NCBI GenBank assembly: GCA_905183005.1
Contig: CAJJDO010000160.1
Coordinates: 165,860 to 229,859 of the forward strand
Reading direction: 5' to 3'
DNA from: Paramecium pentaurelia
Taxonomy: Eukaryota > Ciliophora > Oligohymenophorea > Peniculida > Parameciidae
DNA: 64,000 nucleotides
Of this stretch, positions 33,659 to 44,723 are shown one piece after another. The position numbers and the translations under genes are program-made. The notes under the pieces are model-generated. The model had not been told where the DNA came from. It saw only the letters and a program-made list of their open reading frames with translations, and searched no databases. Position 1 is the stretch's first letter. The number at the start of each line of letters is the position of its first letter.

Positions 33659-35400
33659 TTTAGAGCAAACTAAAACTTCTATTGTTTAAGTTCACTTTCT
33701 AAAATTATATTATCTATAACAGACAATATCAAATCAAACATTCCTGTTCCTTAATGTATATTCTAATCAATCATTACTCTTTGAGATGCACCAATCATTG
33801 AATCTTACTTATCTTATATATAAGTAATATAAAGACATTCATGTTTTTTATAAAGGATACAATCATTAAAATTGAATATCTTAATTAATCTATCCCTTAT
33901 CTTGTAAATCCAAGTATTCTACCTTAATTGACTTAAAATATAATAAATACCTTTAAATCTCATCAATTCAGACAACAATAAAATGTGTCATATATCAATT
34001 GAAATACTATGACTTTACATTGTTGTATACACTTCATTAATAATACTCTCTCTAACAGCTTCTATACCTAGAGCATTCTGAATTTCCATTATCTGTTTAC
34101 TGACTGTTCTTTTCCAATCAATATTATCTAATCATAAAACCACTTTGAACCCAATAACTGATTCAGGATCTGGTTTCTCCTTTTTTATTTTCTTTATCAT
34201 AATTATCTGTAACTTAAATAAATGTTTATTTAATATTTGCACAACCATACTACATGTAACTTCAATAGTCTACATTATAATTCTATGATCAAACATAATA
34301 ATTTTTCTGATTGTTTCTCCTTATGATTATTACTGATTGCAATTTTTATAGTATTTAACATCATCAAGTTATAATTTCAATTCTTTTAAAATCAAATCAC
34401 ACACATATTTAGTAGATACGAACTCTAATTACAATAATATCATACAATGTAAATCTAATATCTAATGTCTATCTACTATATCTCTAATTTATAATTTAAA
34501 TTTGTTCTTCTTGCAAATAATAAAGTAATAAAGTATAATTGACTCCTCCTAATTTAATTAATTTGGTATATGTATATATAGATAGTCCATTTTATACATA
34601 ATATTTCATCTTCTTAATGTTCATCCTAAATTAAGATCTGGTGAGATTATTGAACATGCTGTAAATTCTGCTCTTTTACCTGATAAACTAACTCTTAATC
34701 TTCCTCTCTTACCTTTAAGTCTTTGATAAATTGCACGTCTATCGACCTTTACATCTTGGCTTGAGAATTGTGGTAAACGAAGTGTCTCACTATTGAAATA
34801 ATAAAAGTAATGTCAATTCTTAAAAATTTTATTTTAAGAATTGACATGCCATCCTTTCCCTTCCTATGCATATTTCTATTACAAATCATTATGATAAAGT
34901 ATGGTTTTCAAATTCATTGTTAATTCATCCTATATCTGCTTTTGTTGTTTTACATAGCATTTTGCTTGAGGAGCAGGTGTAATTAAAGTGAGTAGATCAA
35001 ATTAGTCATTTAAGAATTGATTAATACAAAACAAGATATAATGCTGTTTTTAGATTCCAAGCATAAAATGCATTAATATCCGTATTTTCTAATAGAATCA
35101 TACTTGCACCACCTTTGGCTAATTTCTTTGCATTCCCAATCTATTCACAAAAGGCAATTAGGATATTATTGATTTGATCAACATTTCTTTAGAACCTTCT
35201 TGAAAATCTTTAATTATATGTTATAAGATGGTGTTTTTAAACACAATTTAACATTGCTTATATTAATAGATTTATCTCTTTTAATATCAATCTTACTTAA
35301 ACACATTTTTAAAAACTTCTTTATAATCACATACATAACACAAACATTTCAAACACTTTACAACATGAGTAAAAAACTCAAATGATAAATTGGCAATTAT
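33655..35400 (-). pseudogene. RNA polymerase III largest subunit (RPC1) remnant
   Basis: Minus-strand fragments in order: DELTMNLKTILYHNDL, then [17 protein letters not shown] with SIISPDLNL, then a frameshifted stretch including DIVDRH, then a jump to the C-terminal region LGIEAVRESIINEVYTTM, HILLLSELMRFKG, GRILGFTRQGI and IGASQRVMI...IHQGTGMF. These match conserved blocks of the Pol III largest subunit in the right order. The catalytic NADFDGD block and several hundred residues between are missing, and there are in-frame TGAs and frameshifts. Intron-like 28- and 29-nt elements persist near the 3' end. It cannot encode a functional polymerase subunit. Confidence 0.7.
34810..34847. repeat. 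Perfect 16-bp inverted repeat with 6-nt loop
   Basis: Arms atgtcaattcttaaaa (34810-34825) and ttttaagaattgacat (34832-34847) pair without mismatch and could form a stable hairpin. It lies inside the RPC1 remnant, between the DELT block and the RLKGK block. Possibly a small insertion or a terminator-like structure; no larger element boundaries are seen. Confidence 0.6.
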
Positions 35401-35721
35401 AATGGAATATAACCAAAATGTCTTGGACAACCATTCAACAAAGTACAATTACTGCATTCAGTATCACGTAAACTTTAACCCATACCCAAATCAAGAGGAC
35501 TATTTTCAATATTCTTCCCCCAATTATTATATTATAATTCTTATCCCTAAATATTTTGACTTCTGTAAAATTGATAGCATCTTGTGGTGACAATATTGAA
35601 TATTGTAATCGTTTTCTATATATATATATATATATTTTTATTAAGTTTTTAGTCATACATCTTTCTCTTTACATCATTCAATTTTATATACATTTTAATA
35701 TGTTTTATTAATATTTATATG
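35401..35721. other. Intergenic, includes (TA)n run
   Basis: No gene recognised. A TA dinucleotide run lies at about 35618-35634. The region precedes the importin-like gene and should contain its promoter. Confidence 0.4.
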
Positions 35722-37376
35722 ATGAATTCACATTTGTAAATGAAGAGAGAATAATTTATGGTTCAGATTAGAAAATAAGCTAGAGAAGAGATCTTCTCTA
35801 AAAAAAGACATACTAGCATCATATAGGATGGGGATGTGTTGTAAAAATGTAATCCTGATGAGACAATTAATTTTATATATCAAACTTATTTGGAGTAGGA
35901 TTTCAAACATTTAGCTAAATTGTTAAAATAATACAATATGAATTATTTAAAATTATTGGAGGAAGACAACTTAAATGATTAAGTTGTTTTGAATTAATTT
36001 ATCAACCATTTTAGTAGTGCAAATATGAATGGTTTAAAATTATTCTTTGATATAATTAGGATGAGTGATATTCCTATAGAATTTAATTTAACATCAGATA
36101 GATTGATGTGTATAAATCATGTATTAGTAATCTTGATTAATATTACATATTTGGATAGGAAAGATATTGTTGAGAATTTGTTGTAAAATGATTTGATCAA
36201 TATTCTATTGAAGGATTTAATAGATAGAATGGTATAACCTGAGAAGATTCAGATTCATTTTGATAGATGGTGTGAGATTCTTGAGAGTGTAATCAATCTT
36301 AACTATGAATTTTACAGATTTGTCTTATATTGATAAATATTTAATTTGAATTGGATAATCGAAATGTTTTGTTATTTAGAGAAGAAATACTTAGATCACA
36401 ATTATTTAGAGTTTGGTCTAAGTTTTATCCAAAAAATCCAATCACTAAAACATGGAAAGCAATTCTATTATTAGAGTGTAAATTATTTGAATCTAATGAA
36501 ATTAATCTCATAGATATTCCTCATTATAATGTATGATTTCATTTAATAATAAGTTTAATTGTATTATCTCATAATGTACATTTTTAATTGATAAAGTTTA
36601 AATGGAAGATGAGAGTCTCTATAAAAGAGTCTTGGAAATCTTGTAAAAATTATCAGAATTTAAAATTACAATTGCTTTGACCTTGACTTTGACTAAGTTT
36701 GTTTGGGAAAAGATCTTAAAATTAAATCTATTTCCAAGTAAATTCTTTTCAATATTCACTAATTTCCTTGCTGAAAAAGATGATGATCATTACATTCTTT
36801 AATATTTGATTGATATTGGTTTAATAGAATCCATGGTCAATTCCTTATAAAATTAAGGAGATGAACTGATAATCGAAAAAATATTTAAATGTTTTAACAA
36901 CATTCTATACTATCCACATGCTTTCATTGTAGAAAGAACAATCACAGTTTTCTTACCCTTCCTACACAATTACTTAAATCAATACTCTATAATAAAATAA
37001 GAAATCTGTATAGAATACTTGTATCTATTGTAAAATCTAATGAATCATCAACAATTATCTGATTATCATTTAAATGAAATATTCATTAATCTTGATTGTT
37101 TACAATACATAAGTGATATGTAATTATTATAATCATAAAAGGTTGCTTTCATGTATTTATTTGACAAAGTTGATAGCTGAATTATTCACATACTTTTAAA
37201 AATTGCCACCATAATTTAAATTAGTAATTCTTTAAAAAGTAGATACCTATGATTTTGTGGAAATTCTGAATAATCAAGCAACAATATTAAAAAATAAAGA
37301 TGATGGATCTATCAATTTAATATTGAATCTAATACAATTATGGGAATAAAGTGATTTTGAGTTTAATATTGCTTGA
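35722..37376 (+). CDS. Importin-alpha-like armadillo protein
   Basis: A 524-residue protein with introns at 36289-36317 (29 nt), 36531-36553 (23 nt) and 37142-37169 (28 nt), giving an exact frame. The N-terminus (MVQIRKQAREEIFSKKRH) resembles the basic importin-beta-binding domain of importin alpha. The rest is a series of paired helices of armadillo/HEAT type without enzymatic motifs. The total length is normal for importin alpha. The canonical Trp/Asn cargo-binding ladder is weak, so it may be a divergent ciliate importin or a related ARM protein. If correct it would carry basic-NLS cargo to one of the two nuclear types. Confidence 0.5.
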
Positions 37377-37962
37377 TTAATAAATTTATATTTGTTTTTT
37401 TATTAATGAGATAACTTATAATTAGTTTTAAATTTAATTTATAATAGATAAATTAAATAGTAATAAAATAATACAGATATTAAGGTATTGATAGAGTTTT
37501 CATAAAAATAAGGAATGGAAATACCTATTTATGGATGAAAAATGGACAAAAATATAAATGTGAATACATAACCAAGCTTTACTAAAATAATTGTATGTAT
37601 ATATTTTTACTAGAATTATAGAGACATATTTATAAGTTTAAGAAATTTATTTTTGCTTTAAAATATAAATTTGAATATAAAAGGATAAGAATATCATACC
37701 TTTAATTCATCCTTATTTAATGAATAAAATAAATGAATTAACTAAGAGATGTAAGATAGAAACAAGTCTTAAGATTATAGATATTAATGATAAGCAATTT
37801 TTTTAAATTATATATATTTATTTATTAATTTAAATATTATGAACTAAAATAATAATAGATTAGACATGATATGGATGGAATTAGAGAGAAACATAAGTAG
37901 AATAAACAGAAAAAAAAGGATTAGAATGAGATAATTCACAATATCTCATAATTCAATCAATA
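37377..37962. other. Convergent intergenic region, no gene seen
   Basis: AT-rich, between the 3' ends of the importin-like and CNOT11 genes. Nothing recognised. Confidence 0.4.
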
Positions 37963-39053
37963 TCACTGATGCTATTTTTCTTCTACACCTGTCTCTTTGA
38001 GTTATTTGAATAGCTATGAAGCTTCAGGTATCTTTGAAAACTCGATGCAGAATCCTTGTATTTCAGTGAACATTTTTTTTGGATCTAAAGTTTTTGATTT
38101 GATGAGTGTTTTAATGAAGACAGCTACTAATCTCACATATCTAGACACCATCTATTACTTTGGCTATTGTTTAGAATAATGTTTTACTTGCAATTCTTCA
38201 CAATATTAGATGCACTTAGTCAAATACATATGAAGGAATGCTTCAGGTAATTTAATAGAATTGGAAAGCTTATTGACAACTTCTAAACTCTAAAGTGAAA
38301 TCTTCATTTAAATCAAACATTCGAAATATTCATGGATACTTATTCCACATTGATTAATACGAGCCAATAGAAAGCTAGATAGATCAGGATTGTATTCAAT
38401 AAGATTTGGAAGTTAATTAGGTGTAATTCCACTATCTAATACATGTCTCTAATCCTGATTAAGAAGATCTATGGTTTCTTAAGCTTCCCTCTAAGACAAT
38501 TTGGATTATTGTGCTTTAAGGAGATTCTCCTTGATTCTGACTAATGGCTCTTGGCTTACTTCAATGGTATAATCCCAAAGTGGATCAGTGATTTGAAGAG
38601 TGATCCAATTAAATTAAGATTAAATTGTTGTGGGAACAGGTCGTAGATAATCAATCGAAAAAGTTGTAAGGATGTGTTCAAGAGCATGTTTTAATGAAGG
38701 ACATTGAATGATGGCTCTCATACTTTAGGGTTGATGAGTATTTTACTGGTTTGAGGTACTCCATTCATCAACAAGTTATCTCAAATTACATTACCCGCAC
38801 TCTAAATTAAGTTATATAGCGAAACCTATTCCTTATTCAATACTAATCTCTTTTCTAAAGCATTTCCACATTGTGTTTCTTCCCCTGCATAGTATAGACA
38901 CACTATTCGTTGTGATGGAGTCAAACATGTTAAATCAATGACTTAGTTTAGAATCCATTGCTCTGGAAGTGACTTTCTATAACTCTCTAAAGTGCCATCA
39001 TTGATACTCTTAAGAAAGTCATACACTTGGTCGATTTGATTTTTGGAAATCAT
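37963..39053 (-). CDS. CNOT11: CCR4-NOT complex subunit 11
   Basis: A 348-residue protein. One intron of 44 nt (gtaatttgag...accag) is inferred: it removes an in-frame TGA and restores the frame exactly. The C-terminal half carries the CNOT11 block in order: GITPNQLPNLIEYNP, ISIHEYFECLIQMKISLQSL, EVVNKLSNSIKLPEAFLHMY, and RLVAVFIKTLI then FTEIQGFCIEFSKIPEAS. In other eukaryotes CNOT11 with CNOT10 binds the N-terminus of NOT1 in the mRNA deadenylase complex. It starts 25 bp from the stop of the upstream helicase-like gene on the same strand. Confidence 0.85.
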
Positions 39054-39078
39054 TTTTTAATTGTATTAATATATATGT

Positions 39079-42000
39079 TCATTACGATTACTATTCCTTT
39101 TTCTTTTTTGCCAATTCAATCAAATTTTAAATCATTCTCTTACTTTACTATTCAATATTATAAGCTTCATCCTTTTCAGTCTCTTCATTCTAACCATTCA
39201 AATACTTAATCAATCTATCAAATGTCTTATCACCCAAATATGCGTTAGCTGTCCATGAAACACCAACACGACCTATTTAATTGTAAATTCACTATAAATA
39301 CCAGCTCTTCCTATTAATTAAAATAATGCTCCAATAGATCGCTTTTCAGCCATTTCATCAAACACAATAACATGATTCAATGGATAATTTACACCATAAC
39401 ACATAGAATCATCAGAAATAATTAAAGCTAATTAACCATTTGATGCCAACTTTTAGACTTCTTCATAATAATCAATATCCAATTCAGATTACTAAATAAA
39501 AATTAATATATACCTTTTCTGTATAGGCTGCAATACCAGAGAAGAGATACAACATAATATCATCAGGAATATTAAGTTAATAATTAATTCCCTCTAATGA
39601 GAATGCTTTTCTGGCTCTATATTATTCTAGATACAGAGGGTCATTAGTAACAAATTTCTAAATATAAATTTTATCTATTTACTTTATAATGTTCTAATGT
39701 ATTTATTTTCAAGAAATCAGGAAATGCAATAGTCAATTTCATGCTTTCTTATAATGCTTGAATTTATTTGGATCTCTCATCTTCATTATCTATTTCCCTT
39801 TCTTTCTTTTATATTTCTTTCTCTAAATATTCATGTTATTTTAAATATTATTTCACATATTCTGAAGCAGGAGCACATTTCTTAAGTAATTTATGGAATT
39901 TAGCTCTTATGAATTCTACTGGTTTATTTACAGCAATTAAACAACCCCCTAAAAATTTATGAGCCATATTTCCACCTAATTATCTAATATCTAATTTATG
40001 ATATGGTGCAGTAAATTTCATTTTATCTTCATCATCTATTTCAATTGTATAAATATATTTAGATTTTGGTTTTTATTATTATTATTATATTTATGTATTG
40101 TCTTCTGTCTAATTATTAGCACCTGTATCTTCAACTTCCTCATATACGTATTCATATTCATATTCATATTCTCCTTCCTCTCCTTCTTATTATTATTCTT
40201 CACCTTCACCTTATTATTATTCATCAATATCTTATTATTATTATTATACAACATCCTATTTTTCTGAACAAACCTTCTTAAATATCTCATCATCAACTGT
40301 TAATAATATCTTTAATAATTCAATGCTTTTTCTTTATACAAATTCTTGTGTAATAATATCAAATGTTTCAAAATCTTCAATATTAACAATTCCACATGAT
40401 TTCATTCTATCATACAATTCACAATAAGCATTTGCATTATAACATCTCTTCATAAATGGATTCTTCTCCAATCTATCCAAAATTTCAGCTAATTATTGTT
40501 TGTTCTATGCCTAATAATGTGGTAAGAATTTATGACCACTATGAGAAAAGACTTGACAACCAATATGGAATTGAGAATCATGAACTACTGGGATATCAAT
40601 ATCAGAAACTTAAGCCTTTCTGTATAATTTGATGAAATTTGGTATTTTCTCAGGTGGTGGTAAAGTAGCACTAGATAATATTGTAATAGGTGGAGCTCGA
40701 CGTATAATGTCTATCAATATTTTAGTTACTTCTGCATCTGCAAAATCAGCATCAACTGTAGGTTCATCAATAAATAGTATATAATCTTTTCCATGTTTAG
40801 CTGGATTATTTGATACCAATTTACGATCTTTACCTTACCATCTAACTACTTATTTCTCCTTTTCTGATAAAGTGTGTTTTTCTTTCAATAATTCCAAAGT
40901 AGTTTTAAAGTCAGCCACTACCAAAGTTGGAAATTCCTCCTATCTATTTTACCAAGAATTAACTAATCTTGGACATTCTGCATATCCCAATTCTGAATCT
41001 AATTTAGAACTCTAAGAATCTTTCCACATTGATGCAATAGCAAATTTTAATTTTCTCTCATATGCTGCAGCACCCACTTAAGTTCTCACTGTATCCAAAG
41101 GACAACAATATAAAAACTAGACTTCTCTTGGATTTCTATAACCAAGATTCTTTAATTAATTATAAGCATTGTTTTCTTGAATTGCATAACTTTCTCTTAA
41201 ACGTGCCAAGTATTATGCAATAGCAACACTTAACACAGTTTTACCTGTACCAACCATTGTACTGAAAAAGATCAAAGAAGGTTTTTCTATTTTTTTTAGA
41301 ATTTCTAAAAGGTTTTCTTATGATTTATATGGACGAACATCTGTTCTTATGAATGCTTAATTTAAATCTGTATCAATAACTAATTTTGGATATTTATTAA
41401 ATAAGACTCTATTTGAGAAACCAAAGTTTTTATAGAGTTCTTTAAGTTTATATCTGAGATCTTCAATAGCTTGAGATGCTAATCTTTCTTTTTTTGTTTC
41501 ATCCAAATAAGATTAACCTTCATATTCTTTATAATTGAGATAGACATTCTTTAGAAAGTAAATCAATTCAAATGCATACTCATCTCTAAATTTAGAATGG
41601 ATATGACATTTAATTAATTAAGTTGCATAAATCATCAAAGCTGAGAATTTGAGTTCCATCCATTTCAATGATTTGATACGTTTACTTGCTTATTCAGTTT
41701 TAAGAAATTCATTTTCTTTAGGTTTTAATTCCTAATTTAAAATGATCAATCCCATCTATTATAACATTTTCATGGTTTAATCATTAACTTTATCCTTTGA
41801 CAATTCAATACGCATTAAATCTTCCTTCTTTACTGTATTCTTACCACCCTTTTTACCTTATGCTTACTTCTTCTCTTCTTATTTAGGATTGCCATCATCA
41901 ATCTTACTCAATATTCCATACTCCACTAATTTAGGTCTCAGATACTTCAAATAAAGTTCTTAACCTACACATATTTCATATATAACATTAGATTTCTAAA

Positions 42001-42292
42001 CTTCTTATTATGGTTGTATTTATTCTGGTTTCTTTTGTTTACCACCCTTTTATTTGCTATTATCTTTCTATACAACTTCTGCAACTACTTATTTATCAAT
42101 CAAATCCTCTGCACTTTAATTACCCAATAATTATAGAGTTGACAATACTCTTGTCTCAAATTAACTAAAATTCTTCTTCTCTATTTTCTCCCATTACTCT
42201 TTCACAAACTTACCAAAACGAGTATTGGTTGTTTAATCTTTTTACTCATATTCTTCATCATTTGGCACGTATTGATCCTCTATTTGCTACAT
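39079..42292 (-). CDS. Large SF2 helicase-like ATPase with DEPT box
   Basis: A 1045-residue protein with introns at 39658-39682 (25 nt), 39492-39513 (22 nt) and 39273-39301 (29 nt); the frame is exact. The N-terminal 300 residues are Lys/Gln-rich. Motif I is STMVGTGKTVLS (about residue 334), motif II is LFIDEPTVDADF (about 510), motif III is LSSATLPPP (about 537) and motif VI is QLIGRAGRVGVSW near the C-terminus. Between III and VI lies a large insertion including an acidic Glu/Gln/Tyr tract. The pattern is that of a superfamily 2 helicase, but the DEPT box and the insert do not match a family I can name. It diverges from the next gene with 18 bp between start codons. Confidence 0.65.
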
Positions 42293-42310
42293 ATTTTAAT
42301 TAATATCTTC

Positions 42311-43472
42311 ATGGCCTTAATTATAAATCCCAATGACCCTCAAAATATGTTCTCTAAAGCTGGTAAAATCACTAGTGAGAAATATATAATCTTTGCTCGT
42401 AAAGATGAGATTCTCAATCGTAAAATGGGTAAACGAGTGAAAAGTTAACTCTTTGAAATCCCAATACCTGAAACACAAGAGAAATAACTAACTCCAAATA
42501 ATCAATAAGTCTTAAAAACTCAATAACCCTTTACAAAGTAATTATCTAGAGCAGTTGGCAATTACACAAAAATTGGATGCGATGGTTAACCACCTTGTGG
42601 CTATTACAATCCAAAATTCAATCAATTAGAAAAGTACATCATTTAAATCAATTATTTATAGAGCTAATCATATAGTTCCTGATTATCAAAAAAGTCTTAT
42701 CAAAACTACACCAAGATAAACTACTAAAAGAGTATAGAGTGCTATTAATTTTGGAAATAAAGAACCCATACCTGAAAAGTAAGTATGGAAAAGAGATTGT
42801 TTTGTTGATATGTCAAGATAAACTGGAAGGTTAGAATATGCATAATATTTAGAAAGGAAGTATTTTTTGGTTAACCAACACCACATGAAGAGAGATTCAA
42901 TTTTCTTAATATAACTACCCAATTTAGTAAGGTTCCAAGAACTCCATAATATTCTATGAATAAATCAATGTCTAGAGAATAGATGACAGTCTATAAAAGA
43001 AAACATTATGCTCCAGATTATGAACCTAATTTTGAATTTGGAAGGAGGTACTTAACTTATTAAAATTCAATAGAAAATTAGGATCAGCTGGACCAAAATT
43101 TGATTCAAAAAAGGGTAGAGATGATATAATGACTAAAAAATCAGATTATACTTTTGAAGAATATTTTGAATTTGATATATATTCTAGATCTTAAAAGAGT
43201 TAAATATTTAGAGTACCCACTGCTCCTAATTTTGGAAAAATGATTGATAGAGAACATGATCATAGATCTATATTACCATCCTATATGCAAGTAATACAGT
43301 ATTTTAAATATATACAAAATAGAATTAACATACTCAAACCAGAATAGGCATTACTCATTTATCTTAGAAAATGTTGGAAACTAACAATTTTAGTGATGGA
43401 AGATTTTAGACAATTACATCTAGTTTTGTACCTCCTGTAAAATAAATTGTTGAAGAAGAAGATATCAAATGA
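42311..43472 (+). CDS. Unrecognised protein with CGYYNPKF motif
   Basis: About 350 residues. Four introns are inferred (28, about 23, 26 and 32 nt); the second is the least certain. Distinctive segments are GCDGQPPCGYYNPKFNQLEK, HIVPDYQKSL and HYAPDYEPNFEFGRR, which look like short repeated motifs of the NPKF/PDY type seen in many ciliary or cortical structural proteins, but I cannot name a family. Hydrophilic, basic, without membrane segments. Start ATG 42311 sits 18 bp from the divergent helicase-like gene. Confidence 0.6.
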
Positions 43473-43502
43473 TTAAAAATATATATATATATATTTATAA
43501 TT

Positions 43503-44683
43503 TCAATATTGGAGTTTTCTATCTTACAATTTGCATTCAAATGAATCTAAAATTTTATTTACATCTTCTTCAGGTTGATTATTTGATTTATTATTTTGAG
43601 GTATTTATTATGCTTTAATCTTTTAATTCGAGATTCCTTTTAGAATAGTGCAATTTGATCGTATAGTTCTACTAAAATTGTTGTCACTCACATCACATGC
43701 CTATGCTAAATATAATCCCTTAAATTCAGATCTATCCATCCTAAGAGTATGTTTTTTATGGACACTAAGTGATTACTATCTTGTTATGCTTATAACATTT
43801 ACTTGGTTAGAGTATTTGTATTTTTAATTGATTGACTATTCTAATTACTAGTTTGAGGTCTTACATGAAATGAAAAAGATGGTTTATCACTATCTACAGT
43901 AAATGGACGACTTGTTCTTTATTGTTTATCTTCAATTTATTATAGTGTTTATTCTATAATATCAATAGAAGGTCGAGATGCATGTGATGGTCTTCTAAGA
44001 TGAGTGGTTTTAGAGATTCCCATTTTATGAGATGGTGATAAACCTGCTTTATAATGAATTTCATCAACTTCTTATTGTCTTTTTGCATTGAGTTTACGTA
44101 TAAGTTTCATATTTTCTTATTTTAAGTCCTTTTTAATTTATTCAACAATATGTTCTTTTTCAATACGTTTTTGAATTAATTTAACTGCCTCTTCTTCCAT
44201 GGCTAAGATTTTAGGATTGATTAACATTTTAATATGTTTTTGAGAATGGTGACCTACTTTATTCCAAAAGAATTCAGGTCTTCCTTATAATGTTGTATTA
44301 TATTAAGTAGGTTTTAAAAGTAATTGATCTGCTTCAATATCTGATTATTATTGACTAAGATTTTATAGACCAGCACGTTCTAATTTACGTGTTTACATTC
44401 TCATTTAATCTTCATGTCTTAATTAATTGAAATAGATGTGTTTGCTCATTTAATATAATTATTTATCTTTCTGTTCTTATTTTTATAATTATTAAATGAG
44501 TTTATCACCTTTCAATTTCTATTCTTAGATCTTGGCAAATACTTTCATATTAGAACTAGATTGATGTTGATTGTTCCAAATATTTGCATTATCATTATAA
44601 TAAGAATGATTCTTTTTCTATGTTTATTAAGGTGGTAATGTTTAATATTGAGGTAATTGTTATTCCATATAGTACTTTTCCAT
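43503..44683 (-). CDS. Hypothetical basic coiled-coil protein
   Basis: From ATG 44683 to TGA 43503-43505 with a 23-nt intron at 43741-43763; an in-frame ATG at 44719 would add 12 residues and almost touch the neighbouring gene. Central coiled coil (KLIQKRIEKEHIVEQIKKDL, ENMKLIRKLNAKRQQEVDEI), flanked by Gln-, Ser- and Asn-rich segments. Family not recognised. The upstream + strand gene begins at 44724, so the two share a very short promoter region. Confidence 0.6.
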
Positions 44684-44723
44684 TGCAGATTTAGGACAGA
44701 GAGGATGATTTTAAATCATTATT

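Noticed and set aside
35618..35634. TA dinucleotide run as a possible functional element
   Set aside because: Simple repeat expected in DNA of this composition.
39998..40296. Phe/Leu-rich + strand frame and Asn/Lys-rich minus frame
   Set aside because: Shadows of the acidic Glu/Gln insert of the helicase-like gene.
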